Assembly: GCA_002298145.1 (NCBI GenBank)
Contig: DBMP01000013.1
Location: 248,001-312,000 of the forward strand
Source: Spartobacteria bacterium UBA695
GTDB lineage: Bacteria > Verrucomicrobiota > Verrucomicrobiia > Chthoniobacterales > Chthoniobacteraceae
Length of the DNA: 64,000 nucleotides
Reading direction: 5' to 3'
In this document: one piece after another, positions 19,702-28,206 of the stretch
How positions within the stretch are numbered: position 1 is the stretch's first letter
Layout of the letters: every line of letters starts with the position of its first letter
The notes under the pieces: model-generated
Seen by the model: only the letters and a program-made list of their open reading frames with translations
What the model was told of the DNA's origin: nothing
Databases searched by the model: none
Program-made: the position numbers and the translations under genes

Positions 19702-20719
19702 TCCAGCGCCCCGTTCGTAACATTACTGTTGAGCGAAGCACCACATATCGAATCCGTCTTTCATCAAGAGCCACCTGCAAGCGGCTCAAGTCATCCGACA
19801 GTTGCGCCGGGTCTTGAAACAACGCTGGATCTACCAGCGCGGGCGGCGTATCGCTTGTGCAGAGCCGTTCTGCCGAACGCTCATCAATGGCCACCATGAT
19901 CAAATCTACTTCGGGAGGCAACTGGTGTTTCTGCTTTTGTTCCAGGGAACCGGAGGAGGTGACGTCATTGCGGGAATTGTAGACAAATCCGGCTCCCGTA
20001 AGAGCTTCCGATAGGCCGAAATTCGTATCGCTCTGCTTTCTGGGCGACACAATCAAGGCGATGACATTTTCCGCCAATGTATGGGGCTTCGGTTTCGTGA
20101 GGTTAATCCATCCCATACTGGCATCGCCCAAATACTCGGCCCCGGAAATCGCTTGATACAACGCAAATTTCTCCGATGGGACTTTCCATTCCTTGAGTCT
20201 GAAGCGATACCGTTTCGCCACTTTATTTGGAATTTCGTCCAAAAAACTAGGCCGTTCAGAAGCTTCATCCCCATATTCCACAAAATAGCCATAGGCATTC
20301 AGCAGATTCGGGAGATTCCCAAAGCCAGATTTATCGTAAACCATCCCCGTCGGTGCTTGGAAAAATAGAGCATGCGTGGGATAGCTGGCGGCAGCGTAAG
20401 TTCCAGTTGAAAGGCTGGCCATCGGCAAGCTCAGAAACTGGAGTTCGGATTGGCGCTTATAATACGTTGGGGCATCAACCCGATCGTAGTCCCAATACGT
20501 GTTTAGGATCGCTTGGCTGAGATTACTCGTGAGCTGAGAATATGCGGCGCGGGCATCGGAGAACGCCTTCATCTTTTCGGTCGAATCCGTCCACGCGCGG
20601 GAAGTCAGGCTGGTTGTTTTTAGCAACAACATCATCAATAAGCTCAAGATCGAGGTCGCCACCAACACCTCAATCAACGTAAAGGCCTGGCAAAGGATGT
20701 GGGGTTTAGCGGCGTACAT
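19688..20719 (-). CDS. Verru_Chthon cassette protein C (pseudopilin-like)
   Basis: 343 residues. The pseudopilin helix lies at about residues 12-34, AFTLIEVLVATSILSLLMM, with a +5 glutamate; the residue before the F is alanine instead of glycine, a tolerated variant. The rest resembles GspJ-like minor pseudopilins, longer than usual. Its stop overlaps the start of protein D by 14 bp, and it begins 80 bp after protein B. Confidence 0.85.
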   Translation of the reverse strand: MYAAKPHILCQAFTLIEVLVATSILSLLMMLLLKTTSLTSRAWTDSTEKMKAFSDARAAYSQLTSNLSQAILNTYWDYDRVDAPTYYKRQSELQFLSLPMASLSTGTYAAASYPTHALFFQAPTGMVYDKSGFGNLPNLLNAYGYFVEYGDEASERPSFLDEIPNKVAKRYRFRLKEWKVPSEKFALYQAISGAEYLGDASMGWINLTKPKPHTLAENVIALIVSPRKQSDTNFGLSEALTGAGFVYNSRNDVTSSGSLEQKQKHQLPPEVDLIMVAIDERSAERLCTSDTPPALVDPALFQDPAQLSDDLSRLQVALDERRIRYVVLRSTVMLRTGRWSESN

Positions 20720-20799
20720 GTCTACTACCGGCCCGAAGGTGGAAATTTGCCTTAATGGTAACGACCAAATACGACATTGTTGCTTCCCAATAAAGGATG

Positions 20800-21288
20800 C
20801 TAATACCCGGTATCGGCGATCGTGATGGCCACACTTTTAGGGCCCCGTCCTCCACGCACACCTATATTAATGGCAACGCGGTAAATATGGGATGATGGAG
20901 CATTCGCCCCCGGAATCGAGAGATCATCCAAATTCGTCACCACTGTAAAATAGGCATCCCCAGCAGTCTTAACCTCCACCCCATCGTAGTTAAACCGCCG
21001 CTCTCCTAATTGCGTGGACAATTGAGCAAACGGCGTTTGTAGGAGTTCATTGGCGACGCGTTGAATAATCTTGGCGGTCTGCGTTATTTCTGTCGCTTCC
21101 TTGGCCGAGTTGAGCGCCATCGGCAGCAAACCCACAACGGGAAGCACAGTGAAAACACAAACCCCAAGCGCCACAACTACCTCCACCAATGAAAACGCAC
21201 CCCAGCGACCGCTTAAGAGTGCCCTATTGAAAAGAGCCACGCGATCCGATGAACGAGCTGTCACAGTTTTGGGGAGAGATGACGACAT
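20800..21288 (-). CDS. Verru_Chthon cassette protein B (pseudopilin-like)
   Basis: 162 residues, first gene of the cassette. A 31-residue leader is followed by AFSLVEVVVALGVCVFTVLP, the pseudopilin cleavage and helix motif with the +5 glutamate, as in GspI-like minor pseudopilins. The short globular part ends in VAITIADTGY. An 18-bp dyad element lies 74-91 bp upstream of the ATG and recurs before two other units of this locus, so the cassette is probably controlled with them. Confidence 0.85.
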   Translation of the reverse strand: MSSSLPKTVTARSSDRVALFNRALLSGRWGAFSLVEVVVALGVCVFTVLPVVGLLPMALNSAKEATEITQTAKIIQRVANELLQTPFAQLSTQLGERRFNYDGVEVKTAGDAYFTVVTNLDDLSIPGANAPSSHIYRVAINIGVRGGRGPKSVAITIADTGY

Positions 21289-21361
21289 CTGGGGCTCCTG
21301 TTCACTAAAACAATGATAAGATTTGAACTGCAGGGCAAGAACATTCCCTTACCTCCAGTTA

Positions 21362-21379
21362 TGGAACAATGCCAATAAT
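21362..21379 (-). promoter_or_regulatory. Candidate operator, copy A
   Basis: Plus-strand TGGAACAATGCCAATAAT, which matches 16 of 18 positions of the copies at 28017 and 30004. It lies between the 721-residue gene and protein B of the cassette, 74-91 bp before the B start codon. Confidence 0.6.
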
Positions 21380-23544
21380 CAAGAGTTTAAAAGCCGGGCT
21401 GCGGGACGCAGAGTAAGCGGCGTATCGGGCCAGTTCACTCGCTTCCGCTTGGACTGCCGTTGCAACCAGCTAAAATGATCCAGGCCGGAAACATCATCAA
21501 GCAGCCAGGGAAGATGCCGTGGATCGAGCCCTGAGCATTTGAATTTCGGCGTGGGATATTCGCGTCCATTCAGGCTGCGATACATCAAATTGTCCGCCCA
21601 AACATCCCAGCGGAGCCCCAAATCGAGCCCTTCGCGGTGGTAGCGGACATGCCGCATAAACCAATCTTGTTCGTCCACCACATTCCCAGCTCGAAACCAT
21701 GCCTTGAAGTCGTCCAGCGTGGCAAAGTCCTCGCGCGTTGCGACTTCACACAGGAACCCGCCGCCGATCCGGCATAAATCCACTTCTGCCAGATCCAATG
21801 CCGGACCGCGATAGCTATAAAAATCAATGACGCCCCATGGTCCCTCGCGCCGCGCCTTAACCCGAATATCGGCGGGCAAATCGACGGGCATCAGCGGCCG
21901 GATACCGATATAGAGAGGGCCGTCTTGAACAAACACATCGCAGAGTTGATCAGACTGCCCCGAAAAGTCATCAATCGCATGGTCCCCGAGTTCCACCCGC
22001 TCCACCTGGTTTCCAAAACATAGCGGGAACAGGAGCGTGGTGGACAAAGCATGAACCTCATGTTGTTCATGCGTCCGGGGCCGATACAAAAGGATCGACG
22101 TGCGCTCATGCTGGATGCCGGCGTACCTTCCGTTATCGAACCAAAGCGTCGCCGCTTCGTGGTTCACGGCTTCCGGGTCCAGCGGGTCCATGGCAAAGTC
22201 GCGATCCTGGGTGCAGTCCTTTTCGTTGATGGTAAAAGAGCAAAACACCAGTCCTTGATCTGCGGTGCGAGCCAGCGGAGCGTTCTTGCGATAGTAGATT
22301 CCCCAGTTGTTGTTGGGGCAGATACCGATCATTCGCTGACTGGCCGTTCCCATGGCCCAATCGGCTTCCTGATATTGATAAGTAAAAATCTCCCGGGCAG
22401 AGAACGGCATAGCCTCTTCTGAAATGTCGCTTTTCTGCAAGGCTGGGCGATGAATCATCTCCGAAAAATGGCCGACCTCATGCGTTCCGCAAATCACATG
22501 CGGATAGGCACGCTCATACATCAACTCCGCAACCTCCTGTGGAATATGATAATGATGGGAAGCTATCCAGGGGATGAACCCAAGATTCCATGCATAGTCG
22601 TTGATGGTTCCCTCAAAGTCGATGGAGCGAGCCGCAGGAAGACATTCGGAAAAGCTGTCTGAAGGCGGAAACACAGGTTGCCCAAACGCATCTCCAAAAA
22701 TAGACCAAAGGGCGGTATTGGTAGATAAAGGATTGAGCCGGCCCCCGGTATAATCCCGAGCGCTCGGACCCGGTTTGCGAGCCAGGTTAATGTGCCAATG
22801 GCCAATCCAATCGGCCCACAGCCGGGCTTCGCAATTTCGCGCAAGTTCCCGGATTTCCTCGTCATTCGACCATTCGCCTAGGGCTGCCAATGGGTAAATT
22901 GAGTGGGGAATGTAGCAGTCATTGGTTTCGTGCATAAACCCTCGGCGCATGAGGGTGTCTCGAAAATTCAGGAGATTGGCCCGGCCTTCTTCCACGGCGT
23001 TCCGATTGCCCGCCTCTTCGCCGCCAAGGATCAGCGTGGCGGTTGCCAGAGTGACATGGTTGTCATTGAAACCGTGATGGCGCAGATCGCGGCAGATATA
23101 ATAATCGAGATTCGTTCCCACCCGTTCGACGAGAAGGTTTCGCAAATCCCGAGGCACCAAATCTCCGGCAATTTTCAATAAGGTTACGATATACTCCGGC
23201 GTGAAAGCACAGCGCTTTGCACGGGTTGCGGCATCGGTCACCGACTCTGATAGGAGAAGATTTGCGGCGAGCGCCTTGTCCTGCTCGGAGCCAAACCAAT
23301 AGGGAACGGCTACTTGCACCAACACGCGAGGATCCGGATCGCGATTGGGCGCAGGCGGGCTCAGCCATCGTCCATTGTCATCGACAAATGGGCGAAAACA
23401 CCGGCGCACTTCGCTGAAAATCCAGTCACGCCGGGGCCGCATTGCTTCCGCAGACCATGGGAAGGGCGCGGCTGCCGTGAGAAAAGGCGGTAACCCATTT
23501 GTGCCGCTTTTTGCTGCCGGAAGAAAATCAACAGAATGAGTCAT
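21379..23544 (-). CDS. Uncharacterised 721-residue protein, possible polysaccharide lyase-like
   Basis: I do not recognise a precise family. There is no signal peptide. The first 400 residues are helix-rich with many aromatic and histidine residues (HHGFNDNHVTLATATLILGG; PSARDYTGGRLNPLSTNTALW; SHHYHIPQEVAELMYERAYPH), like the (alpha/alpha) toroids of heparinase-type lyases and family 88/105 hydrolases. The last 250 residues look like beta-sandwich (GPWGVIDFYSYRGPALDL). It starts 37 bp after the autotransporter-repeat gene and is probably cotranscribed with it. A lyase or hydrolase acting on a polysaccharide is a guess from architecture and context. Confidence 0.6.
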   Translation of the reverse strand: MTHSVDFLPAAKSGTNGLPPFLTAAAPFPWSAEAMRPRRDWIFSEVRRCFRPFVDDNGRWLSPPAPNRDPDPRVLVQVAVPYWFGSEQDKALAANLLLSESVTDAATRAKRCAFTPEYIVTLLKIAGDLVPRDLRNLLVERVGTNLDYYICRDLRHHGFNDNHVTLATATLILGGEEAGNRNAVEEGRANLLNFRDTLMRRGFMHETNDCYIPHSIYPLAALGEWSNDEEIRELARNCEARLWADWIGHWHINLARKPGPSARDYTGGRLNPLSTNTALWSIFGDAFGQPVFPPSDSFSECLPAARSIDFEGTINDYAWNLGFIPWIASHHYHIPQEVAELMYERAYPHVICGTHEVGHFSEMIHRPALQKSDISEEAMPFSAREIFTYQYQEADWAMGTASQRMIGICPNNNWGIYYRKNAPLARTADQGLVFCSFTINEKDCTQDRDFAMDPLDPEAVNHEAATLWFDNGRYAGIQHERTSILLYRPRTHEQHEVHALSTTLLFPLCFGNQVERVELGDHAIDDFSGQSDQLCDVFVQDGPLYIGIRPLMPVDLPADIRVKARREGPWGVIDFYSYRGPALDLAEVDLCRIGGGFLCEVATREDFATLDDFKAWFRAGNVVDEQDWFMRHVRYHREGLDLGLRWDVWADNLMYRSLNGREYPTPKFKCSGLDPRHLPWLLDDVSGLDHFSWLQRQSKRKRVNWPDTPLTLRPAARLLNS

Positions 23545-23581
23545 AAATCAATTGGAGGAAACAAAGTGATCCGAAGGGCCT

Positions 23582-26500
23582 TCACTCAACTGTCGCCTCA
23601 GAGGCTCTGCGGCGGCGGGCATAGAAAGCCAGCGCGGCCGCCCCGACGAGAACCATGTACGATGTCCTGGCTTCAGGAACCGCGGCGATCTCCAAGACGA
23701 AATCGTTGCCTCCAGTGAGCGCGGTTTCAGTGCCATAGTAGGATAGCCGACCGGCATACTCGTTCGAGCCGTAGGTGAAGTTGAAGGTGTTATCAGAGCC
23801 CAGGCTGAGCTGAATCCCATTCACAAAAATCGAGCTGAAGGTTCCCGTGATATTATCAATCCCGGTCGTTTCAATCAGATCAAAGAGCATCTTTCCGCCG
23901 CCAGGGATCAGCGTTAAGGTCAAATCCAATTCAGCCCCGCTGCCCAGGTTCACGCTCCCGGCAGCCACCAATTGATCGTAGCTGCCCGCCGTGGCTCCAG
24001 TGAGCGTCAGGGCAACGACGGCACCCGCATCCAGAGAAACGCTTCCCACCGTCAACGCGCCGGTCGTATGCTGCCCTAAAGCATCGACGGAACCAGGAGA
24101 CACCTTGCCTCCCTCTTCAACGCGAAGAGCTGCGGCAGAGTTAATGACCCCTGTGCCTCCGAGAGTCGCTCCTTTGTGAACTTCCACAAGCGAAGTTGCC
24201 GAAAGGCTGCCGCTCACAATCAAACTACCGGCGGCGACATACGTCGCTCCTTTGTACGTGTTGTTACCGTCCAAAATAAGCCGACCAGCCCCGTCCTTGG
24301 CGATGCCGTTGTTATCCGAAATACTGGAGATACCGCCCGTAAACCGTACCTGATCAGTGGATGAATTCGGGTTATCATACACATAGATGACCCGCGAGAA
24401 GTTGGCCGTATTGCCGCCCAGGTCCAGCGGATTCATCATGTTCACCTCACTGTCCGCCGTGGACGAACCGAAGATGAACGATTGGTTATCTTGAAGGAAA
24501 CTTGCACTGGTTTGATTCCCATTTCTCGTCTCACCGTTATTCCAAACGAGTGTTGCGGGAGTGCTCGAACCGCCCAGGTTCACGTTCAAGGCCCCGCCGC
24601 GGGCCGCAAAGCCGCCGCCCGCCGAGGAAACGCTGCCCACAAAGGTGACACCGCTGCTCCCCAAGGCACGGGTGAAGCTTCCATTGCTTTGGTAAACACC
24701 GCCAGCGAGCGTCAATGCCCCACTGAATGAGGAAGACGTCGATTCAAAAGTGGATCCGTAATTAACGATTACCGAGTTTGAAAACAGCGCCCCTGAATAG
24801 GTCAAAACGCCAGGCCCCTCCACAAAGACGCGATTGGCTCCTCCCGATAATTTCAGCGCGCTTGAGATGGTGGCATTATCCGCACTTGTGTAAATGTTGG
24901 CCGCACCCAAGGCAAAACTGGATAGTTCCAAAGTGCCGCCCTTGATCACACCTCCGTTCATGATCAGCCCGGCGGACGCCACGGTGGAGCTGTCTCCGAC
25001 GGTTAGCGTATTGCTAGTGCCGAGGTCGATCGTCTTTCCATCGTTCCGTAGAGCAAACACTGCGGTGGAACCCGTCAAAGCCGTGTCCTGTGTCACCTTC
25101 TCCACCTTGCCGATCGTGGGGGCGAGGAAATTGGTATCGCCGGTGGCGCTGCTATAGTCAAATGCCTTGAAGCCAACATCACCCGCGACTCCCGTGCCGA
25201 CGTAAGTCAAGAAATCGCCTTTAAGCGAGGAGCCCGCGCTAGCATCCTGGCCAAGGATCCTGGGGCTCACAATGCCGTTCACCAGCGTCGGTTTCATCGA
25301 GGTCAGCGTGCTGAACTTTTCCGTAACGCCGAGTTCCGTCAAACCATGCGCGGCAGCAATAATGAGACCGCCAGCTCCCGAAATCGTCCCCAGCGTTCCC
25401 GCGGTGGCCCCCCCGATGGTGTAGGTCACACTCCGGTTGCCCCCTTTATCCAAAAGAATCCGGCCGCCTTCTGTTCTGAAATCCATGGCGGAAGCCCCGG
25501 CAACCCCTGCTGAAGTCAAGCCACTCACCGTAACATCCGTCTGGGCGCTTACGGTGTCTGGAGCGATCCAGAGCGTGCCTCCCGAGAGCGTATTCCCGAA
25601 GCTGGCCCCCCCGTTGGAATATCCCAGGCCAGTGACCACGCCCGTTGTGCCGGTAATTTTCGCCGTCCCTCCATAAACAGACAAGGTGCCCGTGCCGCTC
25701 ACCGCAGGCGTTTGCAGCGTTCCCCACGAGTTCAAAATCTGCCCCGTTATCCCGGAGATATCGCCCTGCAAACTCACCGTACCCGTTCCGAACTTGAGGA
25801 AATACCCCACACTTCTATTGGTCGTGATGGATCCCTTGAAAACATCCACCGCAGACCCGTTATAGTTGAGGCCGAAAGCACGATTGAAAATGGATATCGA
25901 GCCGCTCCCTGAAAGCCCGCCCGCGCCAAACTGGCCGACTTGCAAGCTGAGCGACCCGGCGCTTGCGATCGAAAGCGTGCCGGTGGTAATCCATGCGGTA
26001 TAGGTACTCGGTGTATTCCCAATGCCGGAGTTCACAAACACCGATCCTTGGTTGATATCGATATTGCCGGAGTACCGATTGCCGGCGTAATAAGCCCCGG
26101 AGGAACCCGCTCCACTGCTTAGATAGAGAATTCCCGCGCCTGTTTTGACCAAACCGCCCGATCCACTGATCGTGCCGTTATAAGAGGAACCCACCCCATC
26201 ACTACCCACCGTCACTGAGACTCCATCCTTCAACGTCAAATTAACATTCGCGTTGTTGTTCGTGGTCGTGGAGAGGTGTCCCAAAGTCCCCGAGCTTGCA
26301 ATGGTCACATTCACCGTACCCGCTCCGGTGCTCCCGAGATTCAGGCCGGCGCTGCTGCCCGTCAGGAGGAGGTTGTTGACATTGAGGGTCGCTCCTGACG
26401 CCGCGTTGAAGTTGCCCTCCATTCCCAGCGTCACAGCGGTTCCCAGCGTTCCCGACGCCGCCGCGAAGATCGCTCCGCTCGAAACGGCAAGAGTGCCCGA

Positions 26501-27943
26501 CCCCACGGCATTTCCCCCGTTCAACGTCACCGAGTTGACCACCGTGGGCGCACTGCCGCCCGACAACGTGAGGTTGCTGCCCGCATTCAGCTTTAGGTTG
26601 GAATTGCTGGTATCACCCGAGGCAACGGTGGTGACATATTCATTGTCATTCAGCGCCCGCAGCCCATAGGTCGTGTCATAAGTTGCCAAGCTCGAGCCCA
26701 TGCCCGTCGCTGAGGTATTATCGATTACCACCCATGGGATAATTCCGACCGTAGGCGTCCCCGCAGCCCCGCCGCCTCCCACCAAAGTCGGAGCCGTCGT
26801 GAAGGTCACATTGGTGCTATTGGCCGCGTTCGAGTTCAGCGCGTATTTTCCAAGAGAAGTGCCGCGGAAGAGAGCCACACCGGGAGCCATCGTTGCATTA
26901 CGAACCAGACTGCCTGCCGCGATGGTTTCGTTATATCCCGTGCCAGGCGTGAGCGATACCACTCCCAGACCCGCGGAAAAAGTTAACGCACCAGAGATCT
27001 TTTCGGTCGAGTTGGCGGAGCCGTTACCAATCGCAGTCAACACCGAAGCCCCTGCGCTCATCGCGGTGGCACCGAACGTCACGGCCCTGGCGCGGTTGCT
27101 CGTATTGATGCCGGTGGAGCTATCCAGAGTGAGCGTCCCTGTGGTATTGACCGTCACCGAACTACTGCTGGCGACACCACCGGCAGTCCCAGAAATGACC
27201 AATGAGCCCGCGTTGATCGTCGTTCCTCCCGTGTAGTTGTTTGAGCCAGTCAAACACCACTTTCCCACGCCCGCTTTGATCAGAACCATGCCGCCAGCGG
27301 CCCCATTGGATATGACCCCGCTGATGGTATTCAGACCGGCGTTGGAGCCGCTCAACGTTAATGCAACATACCCTCCGCTAGGATTGGAATTGCCGTTGGC
27401 GATCGAACCGCCAAAGTTCAGGACATTGGTGGCAGACGCATTATTATTGCTGATCGTGGCGCTGCCTGCGCTTGTCCCGTTTCCAGCAAACAGAAGAGGA
27501 GCATTGATGCTCAACGTCTTTCCTGTTCCAGCCAAGGTGGACAGGATTTGAATCGTGCCTCCATTTCCCAGCGTCAATGTGCCACCAGTCACGGAGCCGA
27601 TGGTCAGCGTGCTATTGGCCGATCCTGCATTGGTATCGAAAGAGAGATTGGCGATTGTTGCATTACCCGCCAGTCCAATGGCACCCGTCGTTCCCACAGA
27701 CGTCTTGAAAAGGGCCGTGTCCGCGGCAAGAGGAGGCGTATTTAACCCCGTCCATGAGGCGGAATTACTCCAGTCGTTTCCATCAGCCGAACTATTCCAC
27801 GTTATTGTAGACGCGGCGTGCAGAGAAGGTTCAGCCATGACGGCCAATGCAGAGAGGATCCGCAGCAGAGGCCGGCTCGTACGGACAGGGATGGTCGGAA
27901 ATACTGATTTCGAAACAGGGGTGGCGATGACTTCAGATTTCAT
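23582..27943 (-). CDS. Autotransporter-associated beta-strand repeat protein with PEP-CTERM-like anchor
   Basis: 1453 residues. The N-terminus has a basic stretch and a hydrophobic signal ending near SLHAA. Most of the protein consists of Gly/Ser/Thr/Asn-rich beta-helix repeats with the autotransporter-associated signature, for example LIKAGVGKWCLTGSNNYTGG, LVKTGAGILYLSSG and IAKDGAGRLILDGNNTYKG. There is no beta-barrel domain. Instead the C-terminus reads VPEARTSYMVLVGAAALAFY followed by ARRRRA, a variant PEP-CTERM sorting tail (VPEA for VPEP, then helix, then Arg cluster), so an exosortase should process it to the surface. An 18-bp operator candidate and a 9-bp hairpin lie in its upstream region. 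Adhesion or glycan capture is inferred. Confidence 0.85.
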   Translation of the reverse strand: MKSEVIATPVSKSVFPTIPVRTSRPLLRILSALAVMAEPSLHAASTITWNSSADGNDWSNSASWTGLNTPPLAADTALFKTSVGTTGAIGLAGNATIANLSFDTNAGSANSTLTIGSVTGGTLTLGNGGTIQILSTLAGTGKTLSINAPLLFAGNGTSAGSATISNNNASATNVLNFGGSIANGNSNPSGGYVALTLSGSNAGLNTISGVISNGAAGGMVLIKAGVGKWCLTGSNNYTGGTTINAGSLVISGTAGGVASSSSVTVNTTGTLTLDSSTGINTSNRARAVTFGATAMSAGASVLTAIGNGSANSTEKISGALTFSAGLGVVSLTPGTGYNETIAAGSLVRNATMAPGVALFRGTSLGKYALNSNAANSTNVTFTTAPTLVGGGGAAGTPTVGIIPWVVIDNTSATGMGSSLATYDTTYGLRALNDNEYVTTVASGDTSNSNLKLNAGSNLTLSGGSAPTVVNSVTLNGGNAVGSGTLAVSSGAIFAAASGTLGTAVTLGMEGNFNAASGATLNVNNLLLTGSSAGLNLGSTGAGTVNVTIASSGTLGHLSTTTNNNANVNLTLKDGVSVTVGSDGVGSSYNGTISGSGGLVKTGAGILYLSSGAGSSGAYYAGNRYSGNIDINQGSVFVNSGIGNTPSTYTAWITTGTLSIASAGSLSLQVGQFGAGGLSGSGSISIFNRAFGLNYNGSAVDVFKGSITTNRSVGYFLKFGTGTVSLQGDISGITGQILNSWGTLQTPAVSGTGTLSVYGGTAKITGTTGVVTGLGYSNGGASFGNTLSGGTLWIAPDTVSAQTDVTVSGLTSAGVAGASAMDFRTEGGRILLDKGGNRSVTYTIGGATAGTLGTISGAGGLIIAAAHGLTELGVTEKFSTLTSMKPTLVNGIVSPRILGQDASAGSSLKGDFLTYVGTGVAGDVGFKAFDYSSATGDTNFLAPTIGKVEKVTQDTALTGSTAVFALRNDGKTIDLGTSNTLTVGDSSTVASAGLIMNGGVIKGGTLELSSFALGAANIYTSADNATISSALKLSGGANRVFVEGPGVLTYSGALFSNSVIVNYGSTFESTSSSFSGALTLAGGVYQSNGSFTRALGSSGVTFVGSVSSAGGGFAARGGALNVNLGGSSTPATLVWNNGETRNGNQTSASFLQDNQSFIFGSSTADSEVNMMNPLDLGGNTANFSRVIYVYDNPNSSTDQVRFTGGISSISDNNGIAKDGAGRLILDGNNTYKGATYVAAGSLIVSGSLSATSLVEVHKGATLGGTGVINSAAALRVEEGGKVSPGSVDALGQHTTGALTVGSVSLDAGAVVALTLTGATAGSYDQLVAAGSVNLGSGAELDLTLTLIPGGGKMLFDLIETTGIDNITGTFSSIFVNGIQLSLGSDNTFNFTYGSNEYAGRLSYYGTETALTGGNDFVLEIAAVPEARTSYMVLVGAAALAFYARRRRASEATVE

Positions 27944-27976
27944 GGGCTTTCAAGGGGGTGAAGAGCTTTTTACGTC

Positions 27977-28006
27977 GGAAAAGGCATTCTTTGAGACGCC
28001 TTTTCC
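27977..28006 (-). promoter_or_regulatory. Hairpin in the leader of the autotransporter-repeat gene
   Basis: Perfect inverted repeat GGAAAAGGC / GCCTTTTCC with a 12-nt loop, 34-63 bp before the ATG at 27943 and just downstream of the operator candidate at 28017. No T-run follows on the minus strand, so it is not a standard terminator; an mRNA-stabilising or protein-binding leader hairpin is possible. Confidence 0.4.
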
Positions 28007-28016
28007 TGGTGGTTGG

Positions 28017-28034
28017 TGGAATAATGCCAATATT
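28017..28034 (-). promoter_or_regulatory. Candidate operator, copy B
   Basis: TGGAATAATGCCAATATT on the plus strand, identical to copy C over all 18 bp. Its core is an imperfect dyad (AATA-n-TG-s-CA-n-TATT on the minus strand). It lies 74-91 bp upstream of the autotransporter-repeat gene. Confidence 0.65.
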
Positions 28035-28206
28035 GAAGAAACGCGCAAGCAAAATTGTTATTATTCCCATATAGGTTATTTCCCCATTAGGATTTCCTGA
28101 CGGATCGATTTACCGCCAGGAATTTTGTAAATTGCTCTAGCTGTGGGGCTACATTGAGATCCCCGCCAAGGACAGGCGGCATCCCTTCTATAGATTCAGC
28201 GCGTCC

